64,000 nt of DNA from Pseudomonadota bacterium (GTDB taxonomy: Bacteria; Pseudomonadota; Gammaproteobacteria; Burkholderiales; Burkholderiaceae_B). The DNA lies in assembly GCA_023440825.1 (NCBI GenBank), contig JAEXRL010000017.1:41700-105699 (forward strand). Reading direction: 5' to 3'. The notes beneath the pieces are model-generated. The model searched no databases and was not told the DNA's origin. It was given only the letters and a program-made list of their open reading frames with translations. A program made the translations under genes and the position numbers. Position 1 is the stretch's first letter. Every line of letters begins with the position of its first letter. Below are positions 33,442 to 41,885 of the stretch, one piece after another.

Positions 33442-34629
33442 TTAGCCGCTAGCCGTGTTTGATGAATGGGTGATAGGTGCTAGAGCGTGGAGGTCGCGCA
33501 ATATACTGCGATCCACTTCGTGTAAGGAGCTAAGGCCCAAGTGAGCCATATTGCGATGGATTTCCGATTGCAAAATATCAATGGCGTGCAGTACGCCGTT
33601 TTGGCCGCCTACGGTAGCGGCATAGTTAAAGGAGCGACCTAAAAATACGCAGTGAGCACCTAGCGCCAAGGCTTTAAGTACATCGGTACCACGACGTATG
33701 CCACTGTCCATCATGATGGTGGCGCCAGCAGCTACCTTGACGATCTCAGGGAGCACGACTAGCGGTGAGATCGCACCGTCAATTTGACGGCCACCGTGGT
33801 TAGAGATGATCAGGCCATCCGCTCCCAGAGCCGTGGCGATGGCCGCGTCTTCCGGTGCCACCAGACCTTTAATGACCAGTTTTCCCGGCCAGAGCGCACG
33901 TATGTGCTTGACGTGCTCCCAACTGAGGTGATCACGAGCCTGAAAGTCACGCTGCGCGTGAGCAGAAATAATGGGTGCGCCCCGCTCGGCTCGCCAGTTT
34001 TCAAAATGTGGCATGCCGTGCCTAGCAAGCGTTTGCAGGAAGGTACCCATTAACCAGCGAGGGTGGCGTAAACCTTCCCAAAATAGTTTGAGATTAGGTC
34101 GTAAGGGTGAGCTAAAACCATGTCTGGCGTAGTTCTCCGGGTTAACGGAAACGGGCAGGTCGACGGTTAACACCAGAGTTTTAAAGCCTGCACGGCTGAT
34201 ACGCTCTATCAAGGCTTCTACGCGTGCCATATCGCCTAGCATATAGGCCTGAAACCAGGTGTTAGGTGCCGCCTTAGCTACTGCTTCCATAGGGATGAGT
34301 GAGGCACCGCTCATCACCGCAGGGATGTTTGCTTGCTGAGCTGCCTGTGCCAGAGCGACGTCACCCCGATAGCACCACATCGCGTTCAGGCCTACCGGAG
34401 AAATGCCAAAAGGGCTGTCGTATTCGTGACCAAACAAGGTCATAGATTGCGTGCGTTGGGAGACATCCTTTAGCATGCGAGGGACAAAGGCAAAACGGTC
34501 AAAAGCTTGCCGGTTTTCTACTAGGCAGCGCTCATTGTCCGCGCCGTTATAGATATAGCTAAAAAGTTGCGCCGGCAGCTTTTTTTTAGCGGCGTGTTCG
34601 AAATCTTGAAGTGAACGTATGTGTTTCAT
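33442..34629 (-). CDS. FMN-dependent alpha-hydroxy-acid dehydrogenase
   Basis: The start at 34629 (MKHIRSLQDFEHAAKKKLP) begins the conserved domain; no clear ribosome site is seen, so an upstream ATG at 34674 remains possible. The 395-residue protein is a TIM-barrel flavoenzyme of the L-lactate dehydrogenase / glycolate oxidase family: FSYIYNGADNE, the VLTVDLPVSVNPENYARHG segment, the catalytic His and Arg in LIISNHGGRQIDGA, and MMDSGIRRGTDVLKALALGAHCVFLGR. It oxidises an L-2-hydroxyacid. Its position upstream of garD in one operon suggests a hydroxyacid linked to galactarate breakdown, but L-lactate cannot be excluded. Confidence 0.88.
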   Translation of the reverse strand: MKHIRSLQDFEHAAKKKLPAQLFSYIYNGADNERCLVENRQAFDRFAFVPRMLKDVSQRTQSMTLFGHEYDSPFGISPVGLNAMWCYRGDVALAQAAQQANIPAVMSGASLIPMEAVAKAAPNTWFQAYMLGDMARVEALIERISRAGFKTLVLTVDLPVSVNPENYARHGFSSPLRPNLKLFWEGLRHPRWLMGTFLQTLARHGMPHFENWRAERGAPIISAHAQRDFQARDHLSWEHVKHIRALWPGKLVIKGLVAPEDAAIATALGADGLIISNHGGRQIDGAISPLVVLPEIVKVAAGATIMMDSGIRRGTDVLKALALGAHCVFLGRSFNYAATVGGQNGVLHAIDILQSEIHRNMAHLGLSSLHEVDRSILRDLHALAPITHSSNTASG

Positions 34630-34669
34630 AATGGGGTTTGTGTAGCTCGTGAATTCCCCTATGGTAAAC

Positions 34670-34681
34670 AACATGCATGTT
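34670..34681. promoter_or_regulatory. 12-bp palindrome between garD operon and LysR gene
   Basis: AACATGCATGTT is a perfect palindrome, 41 bases upstream of the FMN-dehydrogenase start (34629) and 54 bases upstream of the LysR start (34736). It may be the LysR binding site for the garD operon; the region is AT-rich with TATATATAT just beside it. Confidence 0.4.
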
Positions 34682-34735
34682 TATATATATTGAATAAATT
34701 AAGTCAAAGATGTTCGATAAAAGTAAATAAAAAGT

Positions 34736-35665
34736 ATGACCCTAAAACAACTGGAAGCGTTTTACAGAGCCGCCACGTGCGAGAGTTTTGCGATTGCGGC
34801 GCAACGGCTACACCTGTCGGTTTCTACCTTGTCTAAGCGTATTTCTGATTTGGAAGAGTATTTGGGGCAAGCCCTGTTTGACCGGGATCACTATCGTGCC
34901 AGTCTAACGTCTGCAGGCCTTGCTATGCTGCCTAAGGTGAGCCAGTTGCTTAAGCAGGCGGACGAATTACGTTATCTCACTTTAGCTGAGCAAGGCGTGC
35001 AGGGAAATTTGCGGTTTGCAGTGGGGGAGCTTGCCTCCTTGACCTGGCTACCTCGTTTTATGTCGGTAGCCGCTCAGCGCTATCCAGGGCTGACCCTGGA
35101 GCCGCATGTGGACGTGGGTCAGGAAATGGAATTGGGTGTGCAGCGGGGGGATTTGGACTTTGCCATTATATCGGGCACCTCGTCGCGTCCGAATGTGGAT
35201 TCGCACAAAATAGGCACCGCTCAGTTTTGTTGGGTGATAGCCCCCTCGCTTAAAGCTCAGTGCTCGACTGTGAGCGAGTTTGCGAGCTTGGCTTTACCCT
35301 TGGTAACCATGCCGCCTGGAGCAGGTACGTATCGTATGCTGGAGGCCTGGATTCAGCACAATGGCGTTGTGTGGGGCAAGCGTCTTACTTGTAATACCTG
35401 GGGCTCTGTAGCCGCTCTCTTACTAGAGGGGGCGGGCGTGGGCTTTTTACCCAGAGCATGGGCTGAACCTTTGCAACAGCAAGGCTTGCTCGTAGTGCTT
35501 GAGGACTGGCCCGCCCTGCCCTCGCTGTACTATTCTTTGCAGACCCGAAAAGACGATATTCGTTTGGTCATGCGTGTCGTGCGTCAGTTACTGGATGAAG
35601 AGGTGAATTTCGCTTTACCCATACGTTTTTTGGCGGGCAATATGCAGGAGCCTAAGCACTCATGA
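34736..35665 (+). CDS. LysR-family regulator, first of an overlapping pair
   Basis: This 309-residue LysR protein has a helix-turn-helix at residues 1-60 (LKQLEAFYRAATCESFAIAAQRLHLSVSTLSKRI) and a periplasmic-binding-protein-like effector domain from about residue 90. It is divergent from the FMN-dehydrogenase/garD operon and is the likely local regulator of it. Its stop overlaps the start of the next LysR gene by four bases (ATGA), so the two are translationally coupled. Confidence 0.9.
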   Translation: MTLKQLEAFYRAATCESFAIAAQRLHLSVSTLSKRISDLEEYLGQALFDRDHYRASLTSAGLAMLPKVSQLLKQADELRYLTLAEQGVQGNLRFAVGELASLTWLPRFMSVAAQRYPGLTLEPHVDVGQEMELGVQRGDLDFAIISGTSSRPNVDSHKIGTAQFCWVIAPSLKAQCSTVSEFASLALPLVTMPPGAGTYRMLEAWIQHNGVVWGKRLTCNTWGSVAALLLEGAGVGFLPRAWAEPLQQQGLLVVLEDWPALPSLYYSLQTRKDDIRLVMRVVRQLLDEEVNFALPIRFLAGNMQEPKHS

Positions 35666-36597
35666 ACTCCACCATGCTTGAGTATTTTGTGATGGCTGCC
35701 CGCATGGGCAGTTTATCCCGGGCAGCCCTAGAATTAGGTATTGAACAGTCCACCATGACGCGGCAAATTTCGCGTCTGGAGTCCTTGGTCGGGGTGCGTT
35801 TATTACACCGCAGTGGACGTGGTGTGCAACTGACGGATTTAGGAAAAGAGTTTTTACCCCAGGCACAGAGCGCTTTACAGGCATTTGAGCAAACGCGACA
35901 ACAGGCTTTGCAGCTAGGGCGTAGTGGCCCGGCTCAGATTGTCGTGGCGGCACAGCCCACCATTGCGTGGATGTTGTTTGGTCCCTTGGGGCAGGCCTTA
36001 AAAACACGTTTTCCCGATGTAAAGTTACACATGTTGGAGGGCTTGGGTCTGGACTTATTGAATTGGCTGAAAGAGGGCAAAATTGATTTGGCCCTGATGT
36101 ATATTCCGGTGCAGCCTCAGGTTGCTGAGTTTGACATGCTGTTGCGCGAGCCTTTGTACGCAGTGATGGCTCCTGATCATGAGCTGGCCAGCCGTGAGGC
36201 TATCTCGGTGCGCGAGCTGTTGAGTCAACCTTTAGTATTGCCAAGCACACACCATGGCTTGAAAGCACTATTACAGACTCTGGCAAGGCAGGAAAACATG
36301 CCCTTGAACCATGCTATTGAGTGTGATGGATCCATTGCCATTACTAAGCGAATGGTAGAGTCAGGGCATGGTTTGACCGTCTTATCGCCAGCCGCCGTAA
36401 TGCGAGAGTGCGAGGCGGGCTATTTGGCAGCGGTGCCTATTGATGATGAGCGCTTATTGCGTAGCATAGGGCTGGCCACGGCGCGTAATCGTCCCATGAT
36501 GAAAGCCAAGTGGGAGGTTCACCAGATTATTCGTCGGGTTGTAGAGCAGTTAATTGCTCAGCATGCCTGGCCGGGGGCGATGCCACCGGCCAAGTAA
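35662..36597 (+). CDS. LysR-family regulator, second of an overlapping pair
   Basis: This 311-residue LysR protein has the helix-turn-helix at residues 1-60 (MLEYFVMAARMGSLSRAALE, LGIEQSTMTRQISRLESLVG) and an effector domain with IVVAAQPTIAWMLFGPLGQ. It is clearly different in sequence from the preceding LysR, so it is not a recent duplicate. The start overlaps the upstream stop. It converges on the Bug receptor gene at 36607. Targets could be the garD operon together with its partner, or the ThDP/Bug genes downstream. Confidence 0.9.
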   Translation: MNSTMLEYFVMAARMGSLSRAALELGIEQSTMTRQISRLESLVGVRLLHRSGRGVQLTDLGKEFLPQAQSALQAFEQTRQQALQLGRSGPAQIVVAAQPTIAWMLFGPLGQALKTRFPDVKLHMLEGLGLDLLNWLKEGKIDLALMYIPVQPQVAEFDMLLREPLYAVMAPDHELASREAISVRELLSQPLVLPSTHHGLKALLQTLARQENMPLNHAIECDGSIAITKRMVESGHGLTVLSPAAVMRECEAGYLAAVPIDDERLLRSIGLATARNRPMMKAKWEVHQIIRRVVEQLIAQHAWPGAMPPAK

Positions 36598-36606
36598 AGG
36601 CATGGC

Positions 36607-37599
36607 TTAGTCCATCGTGATATTGGCTTTTTTGGTGACAGCAGCCCATTTGGCTACTTCTTTTTTCTGGAATTCGGCCAGCTCATCGGGACCGAGCCCA
36701 GAAGGTGTCAGCCCTAAAGAGCGCAGCTTTTCTTGTACTTCGCTGTCTTGTAGTGCGGCGTACATATGTTGATGCAGCTTTTGTATGATGGGCTCAGGGG
36801 TGCCGGCTGGCGCAAAGACAGCTTGCCACGACACCACGTCATAGCCAGGCAGACCGGACTCGGACAGAGGCTTAACACCTGGCAGGCTCGCATCTTCCTG
36901 AGCGGATGTGACGGCTAGCGCGCGCAGGTGTCCAGACTTGATCAGTGGCATAGCCGTCGTCAAATTATCGAACAATAGATCGATTTCGCCGCCTACCAAG
37001 GCTTGTAACGAGGGTGCGCTGCCCTTGTAGGGGACGTGCAGCAAGCTGGCATCAATCATGGAAGCGAAGAGCTCACCGGCTAAGTGCTGTGAAGAGCCCA
37101 CACCGGAGGAGCCGAAGGTGAGCCCCTGCTGTTTAGCCTGTGCAGCCTGTATGAGTTCAGTGGTGTTTTGAAAAGGACTGTCGGCGCGTACCACCAGAAC
37201 GTTCGGTAAGGTTCCAGTCAGAATGATGGGACGAAACGACTCAACCGGATCGTAGCCTATAGAGGGGTAGATGCTGACATTAATGGAGTGCGAACTGATC
37301 GTGCCACCCACCAGAGTGTAGCCGTCAGCTTTGGCTCTGGCCACTTGTGCCGAGCCCAGGCTTCCGCCTGTGCCTGGCCGGTTCTCTACTACAACGGTTT
37401 GGCCTAAGGAGCTGGTCAGAGCCTGGCTGTAAATACGGCCAATAATGTCAGTCGCTCCGCCTGGGGTGAACGGCACTATGTAGCTAATAGAACGCGTTGG
37501 CCAGGTGTCGCTAGCGTGGCTGGCACCCGCTGCGGTGAACAGGCTGCCGGCAATAATTAGGCTGCTCGCCGCCGCGCGTAGGGACGGAAGAAAATTCAT
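36607..37599 (-). CDS. Bug-type (TTT family) periplasmic solute-binding protein
   Basis: The start at 37599 (MNFLPSLRAAASSL) has GAGGAG upstream and opens a signal peptide ending ASHAS. The 330-residue protein carries ISYIVPFTPGGATDIIGRIY, VVVENRPGTGGSLGSAQVARAKADGYTLV and LHVPYKGSAPSLQALVGGEIDLLFDN. A long upstream extension of the frame to 37695 runs through the promoter and is not used. It is divergent from the ThDP enzyme gene at 37829, with a FadR-type site between. Confidence 0.9.
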   Translation of the reverse strand: MNFLPSLRAAASSLIIAGSLFTAAGASHASDTWPTRSISYIVPFTPGGATDIIGRIYSQALTSSLGQTVVVENRPGTGGSLGSAQVARAKADGYTLVGGTISSHSINVSIYPSIGYDPVESFRPIILTGTLPNVLVVRADSPFQNTTELIQAAQAKQQGLTFGSSGVGSSQHLAGELFASMIDASLLHVPYKGSAPSLQALVGGEIDLLFDNLTTAMPLIKSGHLRALAVTSAQEDASLPGVKPLSESGLPGYDVVSWQAVFAPAGTPEPIIQKLHQHMYAALQDSEVQEKLRSLGLTPSGLGPDELAEFQKKEVAKWAAVTKKANITMD

Positions 37600-37682
37600 C
37601 GTGTACTCCTCGTGATTTTTTATAGATAGCGAGTGAATGGTCTGTTGACGGACTGTTAACCTTGTCATGTCAAGCTTATATT

Positions 37683-37697
37683 GAATGTAAGACAAGG
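37683..37697. promoter_or_regulatory. Candidate FadR-type operator between Bug and ThDP genes
   Basis: GAATGTAAGACAAGG shares 14 of 15 bases with the site at 23696. Read on the minus strand it is TTGT-CTT-ACAT, one mismatch from TNGT-N3-ACNA. It lies 84 bases upstream of the Bug start and 132 upstream of the ThDP gene. Confidence 0.5.
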
Positions 37698-37828
37698 TAT
37701 GCCTTAAAAGCGAGTGACTTCTTACATATCAGAAATGCAGGAATGCCCATGCTCTCTTGTGCACTCTCTCCTATGCTTTGGTTCAGTACAGATTAATGAC
37801 CGTTAATAACGAAATGAGGTAGTGGAAA

Positions 37829-39481
37829 ATGCAAAGTCGAACAGGGGGACGCCTGATTGTAGAAGCCTTGTGTGAGCATGGCGTGGATCGTGTGTTTTGT
37901 GTACCAGGCGAAAGCTTTTTAGAGGTGCTGGACGCCTTGCATGATCAGCCGCAGATCGATTTGGTCGTCGCCAAACACGAGGGCGCTGCGGCCAATATGG
38001 CCGAGGCAGACGGCAAGTTAAGCGGCAAGCCAGGTATTTGTATGGTGACACGTGGCCCCGGCGCCACGCATGCCAGCATTGGTGTACACATTGCTCAGCA
38101 AGACTCTACTCCCATGATCTTGATGATTGGGCAGGTGGCTTTAGCACATCGTGAGCGCGAAGCTTTCCAGGAAGTCGACTACCAGCAAATGTTTGGAGGC
38201 ATGGCCAAGTGGGTAGTGGAAGTGGACGATGTGGATCGCATTCCTGAACTGATGGCCAGAGCGTTCCAGCTCGCTGTGTCCGGACGCCCTGGTCCAGTCG
38301 TGATGAGCATGCCAGAAGATGTGTTATCGCAGCTTTCCTCTGTTAAGTCTTGCAAGTCTATCCCTACAACGCCGGTCGGTTTGCCCGCTAAAGCGCTCGG
38401 CGAAATAGAGCAGATGCTTGCTACAGCGCAGCGTCCCCTTTTGCTTTTGGGAGGGGCAAACTGGTCCGAGCAAGGGGTAGAGCAGTTACGCCAGTTTGTG
38501 CATAGCTGGAATTTACCCGTGGCGGCCAGTTTCCGACGCCAGGATCTTTTGGATAACCGTGATCCGCATTATGTTGGTCATTTAAGCCTAGGTATGAATC
38601 CTGCTTTAGCCAAGCATATGCAGGAAGCTGACTTGATTATTGCCCTAGGCACGCGTTTGGGGGACGTTCCTACTGACGCCTATACCTTGCTGTCTGTTCC
38701 CAAGCCAGCACAAAAGCTTATACACATACATGCTGATCCTTCAGAGCTGGGGCGTGTTTATCAGGCGGATCTTGCGGTGGCCGCCCAGCCGTGTGAAGCG
38801 CTCAGTGATTTAATCACCATGCCGGTGCCTGACACCCTGCCCTGGTCACAGTGGACGAAACAGGCCAGAAGCCATTTAGAGTCATTCCGAGACTGGCAAT
38901 ACAGTGATGAGACACTTGCGCCTCAGGGGGTGGATATGACGGTTGCAGTGCGTCATTTGAATCAGATCTTGCCCGCAGATAGCATACTGACCAATGGGGC
39001 GGGAAATTACTCGGTGTGGGTGCATCGGTTTTATGAGTACAAGCAGTACCGGACCGAGTTAGCGCCTGTATGTGGTGCCATGGGCTATGGCTTGCCTGCC
39101 GCGGTAGCCGCAGCCAAGCGTTATCCTGAGCGTACGGTGATTTGTTTTGCGGGAGATGGCTGCTTTTTAATGTATCCACAGGAAATAGTGACCGCTGTAG
39201 AACATGGCCTGAATCTCATTGTGATTGTGGTGAACAATGGCATGTATGGCACGATACGCATGCACCAAGAGCGCTCACATCCAGGGCGTATTAGCGGTAC
39301 GAATCTGCAGGGGCCTGACTTTGTGGCCTTGGCGCAAGCTTGTGGCGCTCAAGCGGAAAAAGTAGTGTGCTCCGAGGATTTTGCCCCTGCTTTTGAACGA
39401 GCACAAAAACAGGGGGGAGTGACATTACTAGAGCTGGCTGTAGACCCGCTACAGATTACGCCTCAATTGCGTTTGAGCTAA
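37829..39481 (+). CDS. ThDP-dependent enzyme (acetolactate synthase / carboligase-like)
   Basis: This 550-residue protein has the three ThDP-enzyme domains. The activating Glu51 lies in VAKHEGAAANMAEADGK, the middle domain begins near GEIEQMLATAQRPLLLLGGANW, and the cofactor motif is CFAGDGCFLMYPQE ending VVNNGMYGTIRMHQE. The AFQEVDYQQMFGGMAKWV segment resembles ALS-type enzymes but the MGMVRQWQ phrase of true ALS is replaced. Candidates include a 2-ketoacid decarboxylase, benzaldehyde-lyase-like carboligase or tartronate-semialdehyde synthase relative. It sits between two Bug receptor genes inside the sugar-acid island. Confidence 0.85.
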   Translation: MQSRTGGRLIVEALCEHGVDRVFCVPGESFLEVLDALHDQPQIDLVVAKHEGAAANMAEADGKLSGKPGICMVTRGPGATHASIGVHIAQQDSTPMILMIGQVALAHREREAFQEVDYQQMFGGMAKWVVEVDDVDRIPELMARAFQLAVSGRPGPVVMSMPEDVLSQLSSVKSCKSIPTTPVGLPAKALGEIEQMLATAQRPLLLLGGANWSEQGVEQLRQFVHSWNLPVAASFRRQDLLDNRDPHYVGHLSLGMNPALAKHMQEADLIIALGTRLGDVPTDAYTLLSVPKPAQKLIHIHADPSELGRVYQADLAVAAQPCEALSDLITMPVPDTLPWSQWTKQARSHLESFRDWQYSDETLAPQGVDMTVAVRHLNQILPADSILTNGAGNYSVWVHRFYEYKQYRTELAPVCGAMGYGLPAAVAAAKRYPERTVICFAGDGCFLMYPQEIVTAVEHGLNLIVIVVNNGMYGTIRMHQERSHPGRISGTNLQGPDFVALAQACGAQAEKVVCSEDFAPAFERAQKQGGVTLLELAVDPLQITPQLRLS

Positions 39482-39492
39482 GCGCTAAGCGG

Positions 39493-40479
39493 CTATTGTT
39501 CGAGTTGAATATTAGCCGCGTTAATCACCTCTTGCCAGCGAGCCACCTCTTGCTTTTGAAACGCTGAAAACTCTTCAGGTGAGTTCGCGACGACCTCAAA
39601 GCCTAGCTGATTCAAAGTTTTGGTCACTTCGGGCGTTTGTAGTGTCTGGCGCAAGGCGTCCGATAGCTGTTGGGTGATTGTGTCTGGGGTATCTTTAGGT
39701 ACAGCAAAGCCTTGCCATGAGTACACCACCATATCCTTGATACCTAACTCGGTCAGCGTGGGCACGTCTGGCAGTTCCGCTACGCGCTCACCGCCGGTTA
39801 CGGCCAGAGCTTTGAGCTTGCCGCCTTTGACATGAGTCAAGATAGCGCCCAAGTTTTGGAACGAAACGTTGACTTGTCCGCCCAATAAATCCACGATGGC
39901 TGCCCCGCCCCCACGGTACGGCACATCCATGCCTGTGGTGTCTGTACGCTGACGGAACATGATGGCAGACAAGTGGTCAGAGGAGCCGGTGCCTGAGGAA
40001 GCATATGAGAGTTGATCGGGATTTTTGCGTGCATACTCCAGTAGCTCGTCCACGGAGTTGGGTGCAAAGTTTGGTGCAGCCACCAGTACGTTAGGATTAC
40101 GTACTGCCATAGTCAGATAGCGGAAGTCCTTGCTGGGGTTATAGGATAAGTTAGTAAATAGGGCTTCGTTAATGGCGAAAGTGCCAATGGAACCCACCAT
40201 CATGGTGTAGCCATCAGCGGCTGAACGAGCCAGTGCTTGTGCGCCAATAGCACTGTTAGCACCTGGACGATTATCAGCGATAAACGTTTGATTCAAGATT
40301 TTGTTCAGACCGGGAACGACGCTACGGGCAGTAATGTCAGACGAGCCACCCGGTACAAAAGGAACAATCAGCGTAACTGCTTTTTGACTGGGCCAGGTAT
40401 TGGCAACAGCTTGTCCGCCCAAGCCTAGTGTGCATAAACATAGACCGGCTAATGACCATTTTTTGAACTGTGAGATCAC
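39493..40479 (-). CDS. Bug-type (TTT family) periplasmic solute-binding protein (GTG start)
   Basis: The start is a GTG at 40479, fixed by a strong AAGGAGGA nine bases upstream and by the signal peptide that follows (residues 1-26, ending QAVAN). The 328-residue protein shows VTLIVPFVPGGSSDITARSVVPG, FIADNRPGANSAIGAQALARSAADGYTMM and MDVPYRGGGAAIVDLLGGQVNVSF. It converges on the ThDP gene and is divergent from the Ldh-family dehydrogenase, with a candidate FadR-type site between. Confidence 0.9.
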   Translation of the reverse strand: MISQFKKWSLAGLCLCTLGLGGQAVANTWPSQKAVTLIVPFVPGGSSDITARSVVPGLNKILNQTFIADNRPGANSAIGAQALARSAADGYTMMVGSIGTFAINEALFTNLSYNPSKDFRYLTMAVRNPNVLVAAPNFAPNSVDELLEYARKNPDQLSYASSGTGSSDHLSAIMFRQRTDTTGMDVPYRGGGAAIVDLLGGQVNVSFQNLGAILTHVKGGKLKALAVTGGERVAELPDVPTLTELGIKDMVVYSWQGFAVPKDTPDTITQQLSDALRQTLQTPEVTKTLNQLGFEVVANSPEEFSAFQKQEVARWQEVINAANIQLEQ

Positions 40480-40563
40480 GTAAAAATCCTCCTTAAGGAT
40501 AGGTGAAAAGCGTTACTTTAATTTTTATAGCAACATGTCTGTCAATCTAGTTATAAAATGCCA

Positions 40564-40578
40564 ACTTGTCAATTAAGT
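40564..40578. promoter_or_regulatory. Degenerate FadR-type operator between Bug and Ldh-family genes
   Basis: ACTTGTCAATTAAGT matches the site at 30160 at 13 of 15 positions; both outer tetramers ACTT/AAGT are kept, but the ACAA half reads TTAA. It lies 85 bases from the Bug start and 76 from the dehydrogenase start. Confidence 0.4.
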
Positions 40579-40654
40579 ATTATCGCTTAACCCTGGTAAT
40601 GAAAGCAGAGCACACCCGTTACCAGGATGAATGTGTCAATCAGGAGGAGGGGAA

Positions 40655-41737
40655 ATGGCGACAGCCCACATAGAATATGAAACGCTGCTAGAGCAGATTT
40701 GCTTGGTATTACGCGCGTGGAAAATGCCAGAGAGTTATGTACAGGCGTGTGCTCGATGCATAGGTATGGCCGATTTACTAGGTGTGGATTCTCATGGCAT
40801 ATCCATGCTGCCTACGTACGAGCGTAAATGGCAAGCGGGCGGATTAAATATGCAGGCGCAGCCCGAGTGCGTGCAGCAAACTGCTGTACTCAGTGTGTGG
40901 GACGGGCATGCAGGCCTAGGCCATGTTGTGACCGAGCAGGCCATGCGGCAAGCCATAGACATGGCTGGGCAGCAAGGTGTCGGGCTGGCGGTGATTCGTA
41001 ACTCTCATCATTTTGGTGCGGCTGGTGTCTATGCGCGTATGGCACTGGAGCACGATATGTTAGCGTTGGTATTAAGTAGTGCACGCAAGCCTATTTTAGT
41101 GCCTACCGCTGCGGCCGCACCAGTGTTGGGGACGAATCCTATTGCGTTTGCCGCGCCAGCTCAGAATGGGGACTCCTTTGTGCTGGATATGGCCACAACG
41201 ACAGTAGCAGCGAATAAGTTACGGGTGTATGCCTACGAGGGTAAGTCCTTGCCGCCAGGATGGGTGGTGGACGATCGGGGACAATCGGTTAGCGATACAG
41301 CACAAGCAGTCGATTGGGTCTTTGAGCAAGTGATGGGGGGCTTGACCCCTTTAGGCGGTAGCCTGACGCAAGGCAGCCACAAAGGATATGGCCTGGCCAT
41401 GCTAGTGCAAATTTTGAGTGCGACGCTTTCGGGTGCAGGCTTTGGGGCCCAACAAACAGAGCAAGGAAAGCCGGACGATGTGGGGCATTTTTTACTGGTT
41501 GTAGACCCAGCATTTTTGCGTCCTGCGGGCGCCTTTGAGGCGGACTTGTCGGCGCTGCTAGCGTTTATGCGTGCGTTGACGCCGGTTGATGCAGCCGTGC
41601 CCGTGCAGGTGGCTGGTGATCCTGAGGTCCGCAAGCAGACACTCAGACGGAATGCAGGGGTGCCGTTAAGTGCCGCCCTGTTGCTCGAGTTACAGCAGTT
41701 GGCCCAGCGCAATGCCGTCGATTTCTTGCTGAGCTAA
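40655..41737 (+). CDS. Ldh-family (malate/L-lactate/ureidoglycolate-type) NAD(P)-dependent dehydrogenase
   Basis: The start at 40655 follows AGGAGGAGGGG, giving 360 residues. The family phrases are ADLLGVDSHGISMLPTYERKW, the catalytic-His region GLAVIRNSHHFGAAGVYARMA, TNPIAFAAPA, VLDMATTTVAANKL and GSHKGYGLAMLVQIL. These enzymes reduce 2-ketoacids or oxidise 2-hydroxyacids and are structurally unlike Rossmann dehydrogenases. Relatives act on 2,3-diketogulonate, ureidoglycolate, malate and sulfolactate. Within a sugar-acid island it may reduce a keto-acid intermediate; the substrate is not determined. Confidence 0.88.
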   Translation: MATAHIEYETLLEQICLVLRAWKMPESYVQACARCIGMADLLGVDSHGISMLPTYERKWQAGGLNMQAQPECVQQTAVLSVWDGHAGLGHVVTEQAMRQAIDMAGQQGVGLAVIRNSHHFGAAGVYARMALEHDMLALVLSSARKPILVPTAAAAPVLGTNPIAFAAPAQNGDSFVLDMATTTVAANKLRVYAYEGKSLPPGWVVDDRGQSVSDTAQAVDWVFEQVMGGLTPLGGSLTQGSHKGYGLAMLVQILSATLSGAGFGAQQTEQGKPDDVGHFLLVVDPAFLRPAGAFEADLSALLAFMRALTPVDAAVPVQVAGDPEVRKQTLRRNAGVPLSAALLLELQQLAQRNAVDFLLS

Positions 41738-41885
41738 AGGTCTATAGGGGACAAATGGTGTAACCACAGGTAAGGAATGCAAGATGTAAGACGCATGGGT
41801 AGGGCGAAATATGCTTATGATAGGGCTGGCGCTGCATGGGCGCTTTATAGCCCTGGTTTTGTCCCTTTTACCTTTGTAAACAAAC

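Noticed and set aside
37600..37695. Extended N-terminus of the Bug protein at 36607
   Set aside because: The internal ATG at 37599 has a strong ribosome site and begins a normal signal peptide; the extension covers the promoter and candidate operator.
41233..41712. 159-codon frame opposite the Ldh-family gene
   Set aside because: It is antisense to conserved Ldh-family motifs and is low-complexity Ser/Thr/Pro-rich.
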